Source of the DNA: Costus lasius
Lineage: Eukaryota; Streptophyta; Magnoliopsida; Zingiberales; Costaceae
Length of the DNA: 64,000 nucleotides
Assembly: GCA_027563935.2 (NCBI GenBank)
Contig: CM050452.1
Coordinates: forward strand, 34,108,850 to 34,172,849
Direction: 5' to 3'
A program made the position numbers and the translations under genes. A model generated the notes under the pieces. It worked only from the letters and a program-made list of their open reading frames with translations, had not been told where the DNA came from and did not search any database. Below are positions 21,141-32,920 of the stretch, one piece after another. How positions within the stretch are numbered: position 1 is the stretch's first letter; each line of letters starts with the position of its first letter.

Positions 21141-22839
21141 TGTATAAACCCCTTTCAAGAGGGGGGCGTGAAACCCTAAAGAGGGGGTGGGCGCATATCA
21201 AGATTTTCGCAAGGAAGCATAGGGTTTATTAGGATCTTTTGCATGCCATATGATCAACATCAAAACGATTGCAACCATGAATGAAGGATCATACCATCGC
21301 CATCATATGGATGGTAGCTTGGAAGCAAAGACCGAAAGGGATCTTCTCCCTAGTTGACGAACACAAGGTGATGTGCCTACTCCTTGGAGATCCTTGTGCT
21401 AGCAAGGTTCTTCAAGGGTTCTTGCCGTATGGAAAGGGAATGAGAGATGGTCTCTAGGCTTGCCGAACCTTCTCCAAGATGTCTCCTTCTCCACACCGAG
21501 GTCTCGTCGAGAGAGAGAGGTGCCAAAGGTTGAATGGAGCGTTCACTTGTTTTGGCGTTGAAGGGAACATGCGCTTATTACTTTCCAAAATAGGAAAGAC
21601 ATTAAGCCATGCGTTCAAGATCTCTAAACCGATCAATAACGCCACAAAAAATGAACCATGCGTTCAAGCTCTTGAACCGGTTCAATGTAAATGCATTTGG
21701 TCCAAAGACCAAACCAAACCAGCCCAAGCCATTTGGTCTAGATCATCTTAAACCCTAAGGCTGCAGATCTAACCGTTCATCTCGTCATGCTCTTGATCTC
21801 ACCGATCTAGCATCAATACTCTCGATCGAAGCTTACCGATCTCAAGCCCTAATCAATCAAACATGATCAGACCAGATCTCACTTACAATCAGAGATTAAA
21901 TCCCTTTGAACTGAACCGAAACAATTCAGTCCACACGATTTGACTTAAGTAAGCCATATCATCAAATTGTGCGACCCTAAGGGTTTCCTTTAAATGTCGG
22001 TAACGATAACTTACGTTATCACGATCAGTGAGGGGTATCTAGCAACACATCACTGTCTCCCGATATAAAGGAAAGAGTCTTCCAAGACTACACCCAAACC
22101 ACAGCACAAGTGTGAATCCACTTCACTAGGCATACAAGTTTCCTTTGCCACTGGATGTTCTTATTGGACAAGCGTGTCAAGCCTGTAACTCCAATATGAT
22201 GAGCATGATTAGATCAGGTGAACATAGTCACCTGGGTATGGCCATACACTTTCTCAATCATCTCATTCGGGGGGGCCCCTTTAGAACATCACACTCCAAT
22301 CTAGGAGATGGCAATCCTTTGTCTATCACTAGTGCCCTAACCTAACTCAAGCTCATTATCCAAGATAGTTTATAATCATTATGTTTCAAATGATATTGAA
22401 CTAACTCAAAACAATGACAATCATCATTTAGAAACACAAGTGATCTCAAGTCAGAGGACATGTGCCACTTGTTGCAATCAAGGATTATTCACATTGTGAC
22501 AAGCAATTGAATATCCTAGTAGGGTCTGTCCAGTACATCCAATGTACCCATGAGTCTACATCTTATTCCATGCTCGAAGCATCCTATAAGATTAGAACAC
22601 ATATTAGTCTCAATCATATCATGGCTGTCTCAGGTTCACCAAGATATCTCGACTAAGCACAATATAGCATGTCAGCCTAGCTGAACAGCATTGAGACATT
22701 ATTCAGAAGAACACACATTGCAGCAGCTAATGTAACAACCTGAATAATAACCATTGCCTTTATAAACATAAGAGTTTATACATGATACTGAATAGAATCC
22801 CAAGGCCTCAAACATTAGCCTTAAGGGCATACCCCAACA
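21141..22839 (-). repeat. Family A LTR (5' LTR position, minus strand)
   Basis: Left terminus TGTATAAACCCC sits against the primer-binding site; the right end is the reverse complement of the LTR start. The length is 1,699 bp. The right flank CCTTT (22840-22844) does not match TCTAC on the far left, and the sequence differs widely from 10852-12520 in its 3' quarter. The two LTRs therefore probably come from different insertions. Confidence 0.92.
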
Positions 22840-24095
22840 CCTTTCATGGGAGGATTACACACACACCGAAAGCCCCAATTTTCATCGACTGTCGAGAGAG
22901 AAATGAGGATTCACGCCGCCGCCTAGGGTTCCGCCGCCGCGATCAATCCAGACCACCTCCGGCTGTGATTTTCATACTGAAGCTTCGTCTGAAGGAGGAG
23001 AGGACATGCCAGAAGTTTCAGATCGAAAGGAGATCAATTGGAAGAGGAATTGAAGAAAGAAGAGGCGCCGACACTGTTCATCGCCTCAAATTGCAAATTA
23101 CGGCTGTGTTTTATTTCACAGCCGTGCTGTATTTTCTTAAACTCTTCTTTTTCCTTGATTTTCGATCTTCTGAAACCATGACTTATTGTAATTCTATCAC
23201 GATTCTAGCTTAAACTACTTTGGGACATGGGGGAGCAATTCCCTTTGATTTTCTTATTGACTAGATTATTTTTACTTTCATCATGATTGTTCTACTTTGA
23301 TAATTTTGCCTACGTGATTATTGCTCTAAGATTCTCTTTAGTTTATTTTCGTCATCATGATTTAGAGTTCTCGCAATAAGGACGGAAAGGTGACTTGCTT
23401 GAGAACTTGGAACCCTAGAACTATATGATAGGAATTTTCTTAGGATTGTTCTTATTATTTAATTTTAGTGATTTGTATTGCCATGATAACAATTACAAAC
23501 TTCGGATTGAGTTATTGTGTCAAACGTGGAGATCTTGCACAAAAGCGAGGATCAGAACGTTGGAGAACCATAGACAAAACTTGTGTTGAGACTCGGATGC
23601 ACGACGGTGATCATTGAGTTTTCGCTTGAGACGATCAACTTAGAATTCGGATGTACGAAAGTGATCCTCAAGTTCTTCGATTAATGATTTACCTATCATT
23701 AGCTTGGGATGAATCTTACGCGAAAGTGAAGATTTATTCTTGCATGGTTATCTGCACGAGAGTGAGATAATCCCTTTTTAGGTAAATTATGTCTTTATCA
23801 AAATAGAATTTGATTGATGAATATCTTTGCACATCTAGTCATGAAAATCTAAGTGAATGAAACCCTAGTCCTAGTTTTCTCTCACTGATAGTATCTTTCC
23901 ATGTGTTCGCGATATTTACCTGACTTTCATTCGATTACCTAGATAGTGAAAAATCATTGATCAGTATTTAACAACATAGGTCTCTGTGGGTTCGATATCT
24001 TTTATTACTTCGAGTATCCGTGCACTTGCAGAGATAACAACAAGTGTGGTAATTGAACAAGTTTTTAGAGCCGTATCAGGGGGTGACAAGTCCCT
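22840..24095 (+). repeat. Probable Gypsy LTR/leader remnant
   Basis: No gene is visible. The stretch has a GC-rich 5'UTR-like start with a GCCGCCGCC block, an AT-rich middle, then GTGGGTTCGATATC and GTGCACTTGCAGAG, and CAAGTTTTTAGAGCCG near 24060. The last motif resembles a decayed form of the PBS-adjacent sequence of Tat/Athila-type Gypsy elements. I infer LTR end plus primer site of such an element; its left side is cut by the copia LTR ending at 22839. Open frame 22782-23213 crosses the junction and is not a gene. Confidence 0.4.
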
Positions 24096-26080
24096 GTGCG
24101 CCATCACTTAGGCGTTGGCTGCGACTTTAGAAATAAGTTTAATTTACCTATTTGTTGGGATACAACACCGCCGCTGCAAGGTGCAGCAATTTTGGCCCCC
24201 ATAGGCGCTCCCATACGGGCGGTCCCCCGCAGCCCCACCCGCAACTTGAGCATCCGGAGCCTCGTCCGGACCAGCGACCCACGCCCTCGACCTATCAGCC
24301 CCCTAGGCAGCGCACACACCTTGAGGCTTTGCCTTCTCAGCCCACTTGGGAGGAGAAGGGCAAGGCCTCAGCAGTCAGAACCCCTGGCCGTACCACCTAC
24401 TACAACTACTTGCAGCCGGGTCACATGTCGCGTGAGTGTCCCAAGAAAACCGCCCGAGCCAACGCCGGTCCAGCCCGCGTCGCTACCATAACCCCCGTTG
24501 AGCACGACATCGAGGCTGAGTGCTACACTAGTGGTGAAGAATCGGGTCTGTCCACACTTGTCGTCCACTACAACCTTGTGCAGCCCGCACCTACCGAGGA
24601 TTGGAGACACTCGGGCATTTTTATGACTTACATTAAGTGCAATAAGCACTCATGTAAGATTGTCATTGATGGTGGTAGCAGCTTGAACATGGTCTCTCAG
24701 ACCGCGGTCATGCATTTCAGCCTTCCCCTTAAGCCCCACCCGAGACCTTACTCTATCGCGTGGGTCGATACCACGAGCCTTCCGGTCACACACCAATGTC
24801 AGGTCCCCATCGCGTTTGGGAACTATCGTCAGAAGGTATTGTGCGACGTTGCGACTATGGACGTCGCCCACGTCCTCCTTGGCCGCCCATGGTTGTACGA
24901 TAGAGTCGTAGTCCACTATGGCCGGTCGAACACTTATGTGTTCTACCACGATGAGCAGAAGATCCATCTGATCCCAGCTCTGCCCAAGGAGCTTCATGCG
25001 TCCACCTCTAAGGGCCTGATTACATCCACGGCACCTGCCCCTCCGCATTCCCGCATGGTCTCCCTCATGCGCACCCCCGCAATGGTTCGCGAGGCTCATG
25101 CAGCCAAGACCGTCTAGGCGCTCATGGTGCGTGAAGTGCAGTATCCTGTCCCTTGTCCTGATCCATCGCCTCCTGTTGAGGTGTCTGCCCTCCTTGCCGA
25201 GTTTGGTGATATCAGCCCTAAGGATTTGCCTCATGGCCTTCCCCCGGAAAGGGAAATTCAGCACGCAATTGACCTCATCCCGGGAGCACCCCTCCCTAAC
25301 TTTCCCCATCATCACCTTAACCCCATAGAGCACACTAAGTTGCAGTGTCAAGTGGATGATCTCCTCACTAAGGGGTACATCCGTTAAAGTCTCAGTCCAT
25401 GCATCGTTCCCGCACTTCTCACGCCCAAAAAGGACAGGTCGTGGCACATGTGTGTCGATAGCCGCGCCATCAATAGGATCACCATCAAGTATAGGTTTCT
25501 CATTCCACAGCTTGACGACATGTTGGATTTGATCTCCGGTGCGTCTTGGTTTTCCAAGCTCGACCTCCGGAGCGGATACCACCAGGTCCGCATACGCGAG
25601 GGCAAAGAGTGGAAGACTGCGTTCAAGACCAAGTACGGTCTTTACGAATGGCTTATCATGCCATTTAGGTTGTCCAATGCCCCGTCTACGTTTATGCACT
25701 TGATGAGTCATGTCCTCAGGCCATACATGGGCAAGTTTTTAGTCGTCTACTTCGACGACATTCTGATCTTTAGTCGGACCCGCGATGAACACTTGGAGCG
25801 TCTTCGCTCCACTTTTGAACTCCTACGCAAGGAGGACCTCTTCCTTAACACGAAGAAGTGTGCCTTTCTGACCAATAGCGTGTATTTTCTTGGGTATATC
25901 ATCTCCAACCATGGGCTGTCCATTGACCCTGCGAAGGTGGAGGCCATCCGGCATTGGCCTAAGCCTCGCACCGTGACTGAGGTTCGTAGTTTATTTGTTC
26001 TTGCGGGCTTTTACCGCCGGTTCATCCATGGGTTCAGCACGATTTCCACCCCCTTAACCCAGCGTCTCTCTAAGGACAAG
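24096..26080 (+). pseudogene. pol: Gypsy gag end, protease and RT fragment
   Basis: One frame runs from 24152 with only two stops (TAG 25115-25117 and TAA 25385-25387). In order it shows a decayed zinc knuckle (YYNYLQPGHMSREC, first Cys residues replaced by Tyr), a retropepsin-like segment (IVIDGGSSLNMVS, then VLLGRPWL), and Gypsy RT blocks ([46 protein letters not shown]). It is truncated before RNase H at 26080 by an LTR scrap. RT wording is closest to plant chromoviruses of the CRM/Reina sort (low confidence). GC content is higher than in the neighbouring copia copies. Nearly all of gag is missing. Confidence 0.88.
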
Positions 26081-26179
26081 TGATGCAGGAGCAAACAGGC
26101 CCACGAACACACTTGAGGCCGGCCCAATCCCTCCAAAAGACACTTGGGGAGACTCCCCAAGACCCCAGGAATACTCTCA
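26081..26179 (+). repeat. LTR scrap beginning TGATGCAGGAGC
   Basis: The first 13 bases are the same as the start of the solo LTR at 27876-29740 when that is read on the minus strand, but the sequence then differs. It stops where family A LTR sequence begins at 26180. It is probably the terminus of a related LTR left by a deletion. Confidence 0.5.
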
Positions 26180-27241
26180 ATCTCTTGATGCTCTTGATCT
26201 CACAGATCTAGCATCAATACTCTCGATCGAAGCTTACCGATCTCAAGCCCTAATCAATCAAACATGATCAGACCAGATCTCACTTACAATCAGAGTTTAA
26301 ACTCCTTTAAACTGAACCAAAACAATTCAGTCCACACGATCTGACTTAAGTAAGCCATATCATCAAATTGTGCGACCCTAAGGGTTTCCTTTAAATGTTG
26401 GTAACGATAACTTACGTTATCACGATCAGCGAGGGGTATCTAGCAACACATCACTGTCTCCCAATATAAAGGAAAGAGTCTTCCAAGACTACACCCAAAC
26501 CACAGCACAAGTGTGAATCCACTTCACTAGGCATACATGATTCCTTTGCCACTGGATGTTCTTATTGGACAAGCGTGTCAAGCCTGTAACTCCAATATGA
26601 TGAGAATGATTAGATCAGATGAACATAGTCATCTGGGTATGGCCATACACTTTCTCAATCATTTCATCCAAAGGGGGGCCCCATTAGAACATCACACTCC
26701 TATTAAGGAGACGGCAATCCTATATCTATCACTAGTGTTCTAACCTGACTCATGATCATTATCCAAGATAGTCTATAACCATTATGTTTCAAATGATATT
26801 GAACTACCTCAAAACAATGACAATCATCATTTAGAAACACAAGTGATCTCAAGTAAGAGGACATATGCCACTTGTTCGCATACAAGGATTATTCACATTG
26901 TGACAAACAATTGAATATCCTAGTAGGGTCTGTCCAGTACATCCAATGTACCCATGAGTTTACATCTTATTCCATGCTCGAAGCATCCTATAAGATTAGA
27001 ACACATATTAGTCTCAATCATATCTAGGCTGTCTCATGTTCACCAAGATATCTCGACTAAGGACAATACTGCATGTGAGCCAAGCTGAACAGCATTGAGA
27101 CATTATTCAGAAGTATACATATTGCAGCAGATGATGTAACAACCTGAATAATAACCATTGCCTTTATAAACAAAGAGTTTATACATGATAATGATATAAT
27201 CCCAAGGCCTCAAACATTAGCCTTAAGGGCATACCCCAACA
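26180..27241 (-). repeat. Family A 3' LTR of minus-strand element, truncated
   Basis: Matches 38023-39082 almost base for base (about 8-10 differences seen by eye in 1,060 bp), so the two are the LTR pair of one fairly young insertion. About 600 bp of the LTR's 3' part is missing at the left edge. The right end is followed by the reversed purine tract. Confidence 0.92.
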
Positions 27242-27252
27242 ATCTCCCACTT
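27242..27252 (-). other. Polypurine tract, second minus-strand copia
   Basis: Reverse complement of AAGTGGGAGAT, directly next to the LTR end at 27241. Confidence 0.88.
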
Positions 27253-27261
27253 GCACTTAAT

Positions 27262-27875
27262 CTAATGGTTGAGAAATCTCAAACCCATATTATTACAGTG
27301 CTTTTCATGCTTCTGCTGCGCCAGAGGCTTTGTAAGCGGGTCTGCCAGATTGTCATCTGTATGAACCTTGCAGATTTTGATCTCGCCTCGATCAATGATC
27401 TCCCGGATCAAGTGAAACCGTCTATGTATGTGCTTGGACTTCTGGTGCGACCGTGGTTCCTTTGCTTGTGCGATTGCTCCAGTGTTATCACAGAAGATAA
27501 CCAAAGGATCTACACTCGAAGGAACAACACCAAGTTCTTGAATGAACTTACGAATCCACACTGCCTCCTTGGATGCTTCCGAGGCTGCAACATACTCGGC
27601 TTCTGTTGTGGAATCAGCAACAATAGATTGTTTGAAACTTTTCCACACCACCGCACCTCCATTCAAGCTAAAAACATAGCCTGATTGCGATCAGAAATCA
27701 TCCTGGTCAGATTGGAACGAAGCGTCAGTATATCCTTCAATACTGAGTTCTTCCTGACCACCATACACCAAGAACATATCTTTGGTCCTCCGCAGATATT
27801 TTAAAATGTTCTTGACTGCAATCCAGTGCGCCTGACCTGGATTACTTTGGAATCGACTGGTTACGCTTAACCCAT
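27262..27875 (-). pseudogene. pol: Copia RNase H end, minus strand
   Basis: C-terminal part of the minus-strand copia whose other parts are 29741-30042 and 32921-35855. It includes ADSTTEAEYVAASEASKEAVWIRKF and VIFCDNTGAIAQAKEP, plus GYTDASFQSDQDDF upstream. An in-frame stop arises from CGA to TGA near 27691, as expected of methyl-CpG decay. The solo LTR at 27876 interrupts the gene in the codons for the YGLSV block, recreating CCCAT/CCCGT flanks. Confidence 0.93.
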
Positions 27876-29740
27876 TGATGTGGGTGGTAAACACAGGATT
27901 AGAATTTTTATATTTTATTGAAGAAAGATCAACCAAAGTCAATTAGCAACTATAAATTCATGACTGTAGAAAATTATCATTTACGAATAGTAGCCATGTA
28001 TGAGAATAGGTTCCAATGATCTATAATGAAAATTGATAATCAGATCAGTAAGGAAAATCAACACAGAAATTTTATCAAACAGCGTAATTTGCGTAGGTTG
28101 ATCTGTTGGCGCACGATTGAAATTAAGTCATCCAGGATGAAGATCAAGACATGTTCTTCCAAGTTGTATAGAGCGTTAGGTGTTTCAGTGGCCCCTAGCC
28201 TGTTAATCACCTGCATTAAAAATGCTAATCAAATTAAACAAAATGCAGGAATGTGAACAGTAACAGTCTCGGCTGAGTTCTCATGAAGCAGCAGGGAATC
28301 GGGTGAATGAGCTGGTCGACGTTGGTGGCTGCAGAGGCGTGGGGAAGGGTGGCTCGAGGCTGTAGGGACGCATTCCGGCGTGACGGCCGGCCGGCGGTGG
28401 CACCTGAGCGCTAGGAGGCGGGTGGCGCTAACACGGGCCTGCTTCTGGCGGAGACAGGGGAGGACGTGCGAGGATGCAGGGGCTGCCGGTGATCATCGGA
28501 GACGGCATGAACTCCCGACCTGCTACAACTGGGAATTGCTATGGATGAGGCGAGCATGTGGCCTGAGTTTCTGGGCGGACAGTGGCCGGTCGGAGGTGGA
28601 CGACGGTGAAAGGCGGAAGCAGGGCAGAAAATGGGCGGTAACAGGGGAAGCTATACGGGTAGACAGAATTGCTCGCCGTTCGTCCGGTGGTGGACGAACT
28701 CAAAACCTGCTTCAACTGGAGGCTCTCAAGATGGAAGAGAGGTCATGGCCGGAGTTTGGGGTCGATTGATGGCTTGTCGGAGGAGATCGACGGCGATCAG
28801 TGGAGAAGGGCGGAACAGGGGCGTGAGCTGAGGCGTCACCGGAAATCTTCCGATTCCGGCGATCCAGACGTCGGATGGGGCGATCCTTCTGGTTGTGGGT
28901 TCGACTAGAACTGTAGAAGGCGTGGTTGAAATTTGAGGACGATCCGTCGGTTGGATCGTTGCTGGCGGCGAGGCGAACGGAGAGTCCAAGGCTGGACTCG
29001 GCTGGAAGCTGGGTGTGGAATGCGACAGCGGCGGAAGCTTGTTTAGACGAGGAAGAGGTTGAGAAGAGTGGCGTTCAGCTGGTGAAAAGGGAGAGGAGAG
29101 GTGCTCGGCACCTAGAGGAAGAGAGGGGAGAGCTGAGGCGACTCAAGCGCCGGAGGGGAGAAGGAGACATCCGACAAACGGAGGAAAACTATTTCCATTG
29201 AATTCAACTTCTTCAACTGTTACAAAAAAAAGGAAATACTCTTTTTATAAAGAGGGGGGCTGGTAACAATGCCGTTGCTCTTTTCTTCATCTTTACGCCA
29301 GCTGCAACGGGCAGCTCTTTTGCGTGTAGCTTTTCCCTTCGCTTGCTGGAGTTTTCTTCTTCCAGTAAATTGCAACGTTCAGCATCTTTTTTTATGGGGC
29401 TTTGGATATCTTTGGGCTGCTGTTCTTTGTTGGGCTGGCCATGAATGTAGCCCTAAGTCTTCTTCCTTAGCTAGTTGGGTTGTGTTTGAACTCAAGCTGA
29501 ACTTCGGTTGAACTTTTAGTAGCTTGAGCTTTGAGCTAGACGTTGATGTGTGCACCAGTTGACTTGGTCTCATATTAATCACATAGCAAACAAACAATAA
29601 GGATTAGTGACTCATTATAACTTAGGATTGCATTTAAAATTTAGACATAAACATTGACTAAATCTATGTTCAATCAAAGTTTACAATGATTATACAAAAT
29701 TTGACTAAGTCAAATATCATGGCAAAATGCTCCTGCATCA
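27876..29740 (-). mobile_element. Solo LTR, TGATG...CATCA, 1.87 kb
   Basis: On the minus strand it begins TGATGCAGGAGC and ends CCACCCACATCA, flanked by CCCAT (27871-27875) and CCCGT (29741-29745), a 5-bp target duplication with one change. Removal restores the copia frame. No internal coding region is present. The middle (about 28260-29200) is GC-rich, with a weakly repeated ~180-bp block (CCTGC...CAACTGG...GGAGTTT), and a minus-strand TATA-like CTTTATAAAAAG near 29238-29250. Open frames at 28380-28769, 28669-28908 and 28926-29201 show no recognisable protein family. Probably a Gypsy-type LTR; the clade is unknown. Confidence 0.8.
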
Positions 29741-30042
29741 CCCGTAAGCGACGTCTGGGCGAGTACACAACATCGCATACATAATGGACCCAATAGCCGA
29801 AGCATAAGGCGTTTTGTCCATTTCATCTTTCTCAGTCTGTGTTTGCGGACACTGACTCTTTGAAAGATTCAGACCATGTCTGACTGGAAGATATCCTCTT
29901 TTAGAATTCTCTAAATGAAATCTCTCCAGGACTTTATCGATGTAAGTACTCTGGCACAGCCCGAGAAGCCTCTTAGATCTATCTCTGTAGATCTTCACAC
30001 CTAATACATAGGCTGCTTCTCCTAGATCTTTCATCTGGAAAC
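29741..30042 (-). pseudogene. pol: Copia RT middle segment, minus strand
   Basis: About 100 codons between the two solo LTRs: QMKDLGEAAYVLGVKIYRD, LLGLCQSTYIDKVLERF, GSIMYAMLCTRPDVAYG. It joins in frame to 32921 on one side and 27875 on the other once the insertions and their target duplications are discounted. No stop lies within the segment. Confidence 0.93.
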
Positions 30043-32920
30043 TGTAACATCCCGTTATCTTAACCCCAAACAAGCAACACAAATCATGAAAGAAACAGGA
30101 GGTTTCATATAAGATCGATTCATATGCTAGGTAAAACAGAGTTCAAGAAAACACGATCTGAAAATTTCCACAAACCCATACATAAATATCCACAAAACAC
30201 AAATCTCATAAATCACATAAGGGTACCTGCCACCACGCAATCCTTGCACTAGACATATGCAAGGCAACAGTTATATCAAATCCGATGGCATAAATACAAT
30301 TCGATTCGAAATTCAAAGCAAAGCCACAAAGTCGATTTTATAAACTCATACCAAACACCGAAACCAGGCTGAGGCCCGCGGTGACACAAAAATCAAACTC
30401 ATTTAACTGCCACAATCTGGCAACACAAATTTCACATAGTTCACGTGGTTCACACAAATTCACATAGTTCACATCATTCATATAGTTCGTATAACTCATA
30501 TAGTTCGGCCACAACCCGCCTCATATTTAAGCACAAAAGTTCTTAAATATAATCACAGCAAACTAGCATAATGTCCACGCCAATGCTAACTCAAGAAATG
30601 CGCCCCTGCTCTATGCCTGAAAATAGTGAGGGGTGAGCTACACAGCCCAGTGAGTGGATAGTCTGAATCGACCATCCATAACATACATTCAAAAATATAG
30701 GCAGATTATTTTAAAAATCTTTAACAGAACATTATGTCAATATACAACAAGATTAAATACAGAAGTCATATAAACAGCCAGATGTACACACCAACATATA
30801 ACAAACTCAGGTTCTAAACAAACTCAGGTTCTACAGTTATACTCTAAACCAACTAAACACACCAATACTTAGTTAACCTAGTTGTCCAGCATATTCAGTA
30901 GTGACCAATATGGTCTAACCCGGCTTTGGCCTAAGCACTGGGAGCTGCAAAATCTCGTGCAACACATAAACATGGACAGTGAGTAGAATTAAGAGGTGGC
31001 CCCCGCCAGGTCACGACGTGGCACTTTGCTCTAAAACACCCCATAAACACATCGATGGATTGTGTGTAGATTCAAGAGGTGGCCCCCGCCGGGTCACGAC
31101 GTGGCACTTTGCTCTACGACACCCCATATCACAAAAAGAGAGTGATGACATCAAGAGGTGGCCCCTGTCCGACCAAGACATGGCACTTTGCGTCAAAACC
31201 CGATCTCCCAAAAGGTTCCTACTGGACAACAAACACATCTTATATCATATTTCATAAAGGTGGACTCCTAAGTGTCAACTAGACTCTAGGATAGTCATCA
31301 CAATAATCACATCGGGCAGGCTGAACAACAACCCCCATCACAATAATCATAACAGGCAGGCTGAACATCAACCCCCTTCACATATCACAATACAGGGCTG
31401 AAAATTCAAACCCTTAACATATCACATATTGACCATCCCCTTGAGTACACAGCTGCACTTAGCCTTAGTCCTAACCAACACATGATCACAACAGATAATA
31501 TTCGAAAATCCCATATTAACATAATTTTCGAAATTCACATAACCACATAATATTCACATATTCAAAGATCACTTAACATTCCCAAAATCATAAATCACAT
31601 AATATTTAAAAAATCACATAACATAGTGAAATCCTTAAGTTTCAGGCTGGTCAGTTCAGTGTAACCTTGTTATGTTATCACCCGATGTTCTCAAACATGA
31701 ATACATGGTCTTAGATAAATAAACATGAGTTTTACAATATTATAAGCATTTATCAAGTATCCATAAAATCAATATAAAATTTAAACATAAACTTAAAGCA
31801 TGTATTCATCAAATTGCTTTACAATTCACACATGTAACCCACGGTTAACATAACATATTATCTACATGAATTTCATACTCAAGATCAATGATTTAATGCT
31901 TCCTAAACTCCATATAAGAAATACCCTAATTTCGGTTTTTCATGGAGGCATACCCTAAATTCGGTTTTCATGAAAATACTCTAAACTAGATTTTCATGAA
32001 GAACAAGGGATACCTTAAATTCGGTTTTCAAGATAAATATATCTTTGCAACTTTCGGTTTATAACAAGATGAAGTCTTGAGTTTTCGGTTTTAGCATGAT
32101 AAAAATTCCAACAAGCAAATGTATCATCTAACACATCATCTAACACTAACAAATAGATAGAAATCAAATAGACACCCCACTCACCTCTTAACCGTGAACA
32201 CTAAGGTGAAAAACTCTCCAAAAATTTCGTCTAAGGCTTGAAGTTTCACCAAGAATCGCCGCCAATGGAAGGAAACACCTCCAACACCAAAGACTCCGGC
32301 CAAGAGAGAAGGAAGATGAAGAAGAAGATCGCCCAAGGCTTCAAGAATCGCCAACTCTTCAAGCCGTCGCCCAAAGTTTTTCCTCCAAGCCAAAATTTCG
32401 CCACAAACTCTACCCTAACCGAAATTATCACTTAAACTTTGGGTTTTTAAATTTTAAACCCATTAACCAATTAATTCCAAAAGGGTTCAATCCATTTAAC
32501 TAATAATTTCGAATTTTAAAACCCAATTAGCGCCAACCCAATAACCCATGATTAACTAATTAATTTAACCATTAACTAACCATTCACTTAATGAAAATCC
32601 AATAAGGATTTAATTAACCAATAAGGTCTAATTAATTAACTTACAATTTACAACCCATAAATCCTAATTAATTTATCATGAACAACCAATAATAATTTAT
32701 CATAAATTAACAGCCAATAATCAAATAAATAATCTCTAATTAATTAACTAAAAATTAGCATCCAAAAATCTCTAGTTAATTTACTATAATTTATCAACCA
32801 AAAATCTCTAGTTAATTTATCATAAATTAACAATCAATACACAGGAATAATAACACAGTCAATAATTTTATTTAAATCAAAAATAATGCTTACCAGGACT
32901 TAAGATCCTTGGATCTTACA
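30043..32920 (-). mobile_element. Solo Gypsy (Tekay-related) LTR, minus orientation
   Basis: The ends are the reverse complement of TGTAAGATCCAAGG...GGGATGTTACA, flanked by GAAAC on both sides (30038-30042 and 32921-32925). It is 2,878 bp long and the same subfamily as 15718-18582, sharing the three ~80-bp units (about 30990-31200). It has no internal region. The AT-rich right end and 5'UTR-like middle belong to the LTR. Open frames such as 30979-31257 and 32238-32435 lie within the repeats. Confidence 0.93.

Noticed and set aside
24650..25711. 353-codon minus-strand frame
   Set aside because: Shadow of the Gypsy protease-RT frame on the plus strand; its translation has no recognisable domain.
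28380..29201. Several plus-strand open frames in GC-rich DNA that could be a host gene
   Set aside because: They lie inside a solo LTR with matching flanks, show no known domain, overlap in different frames and consist of low-complexity Arg/Gly-rich sequence expected from GC-rich DNA.
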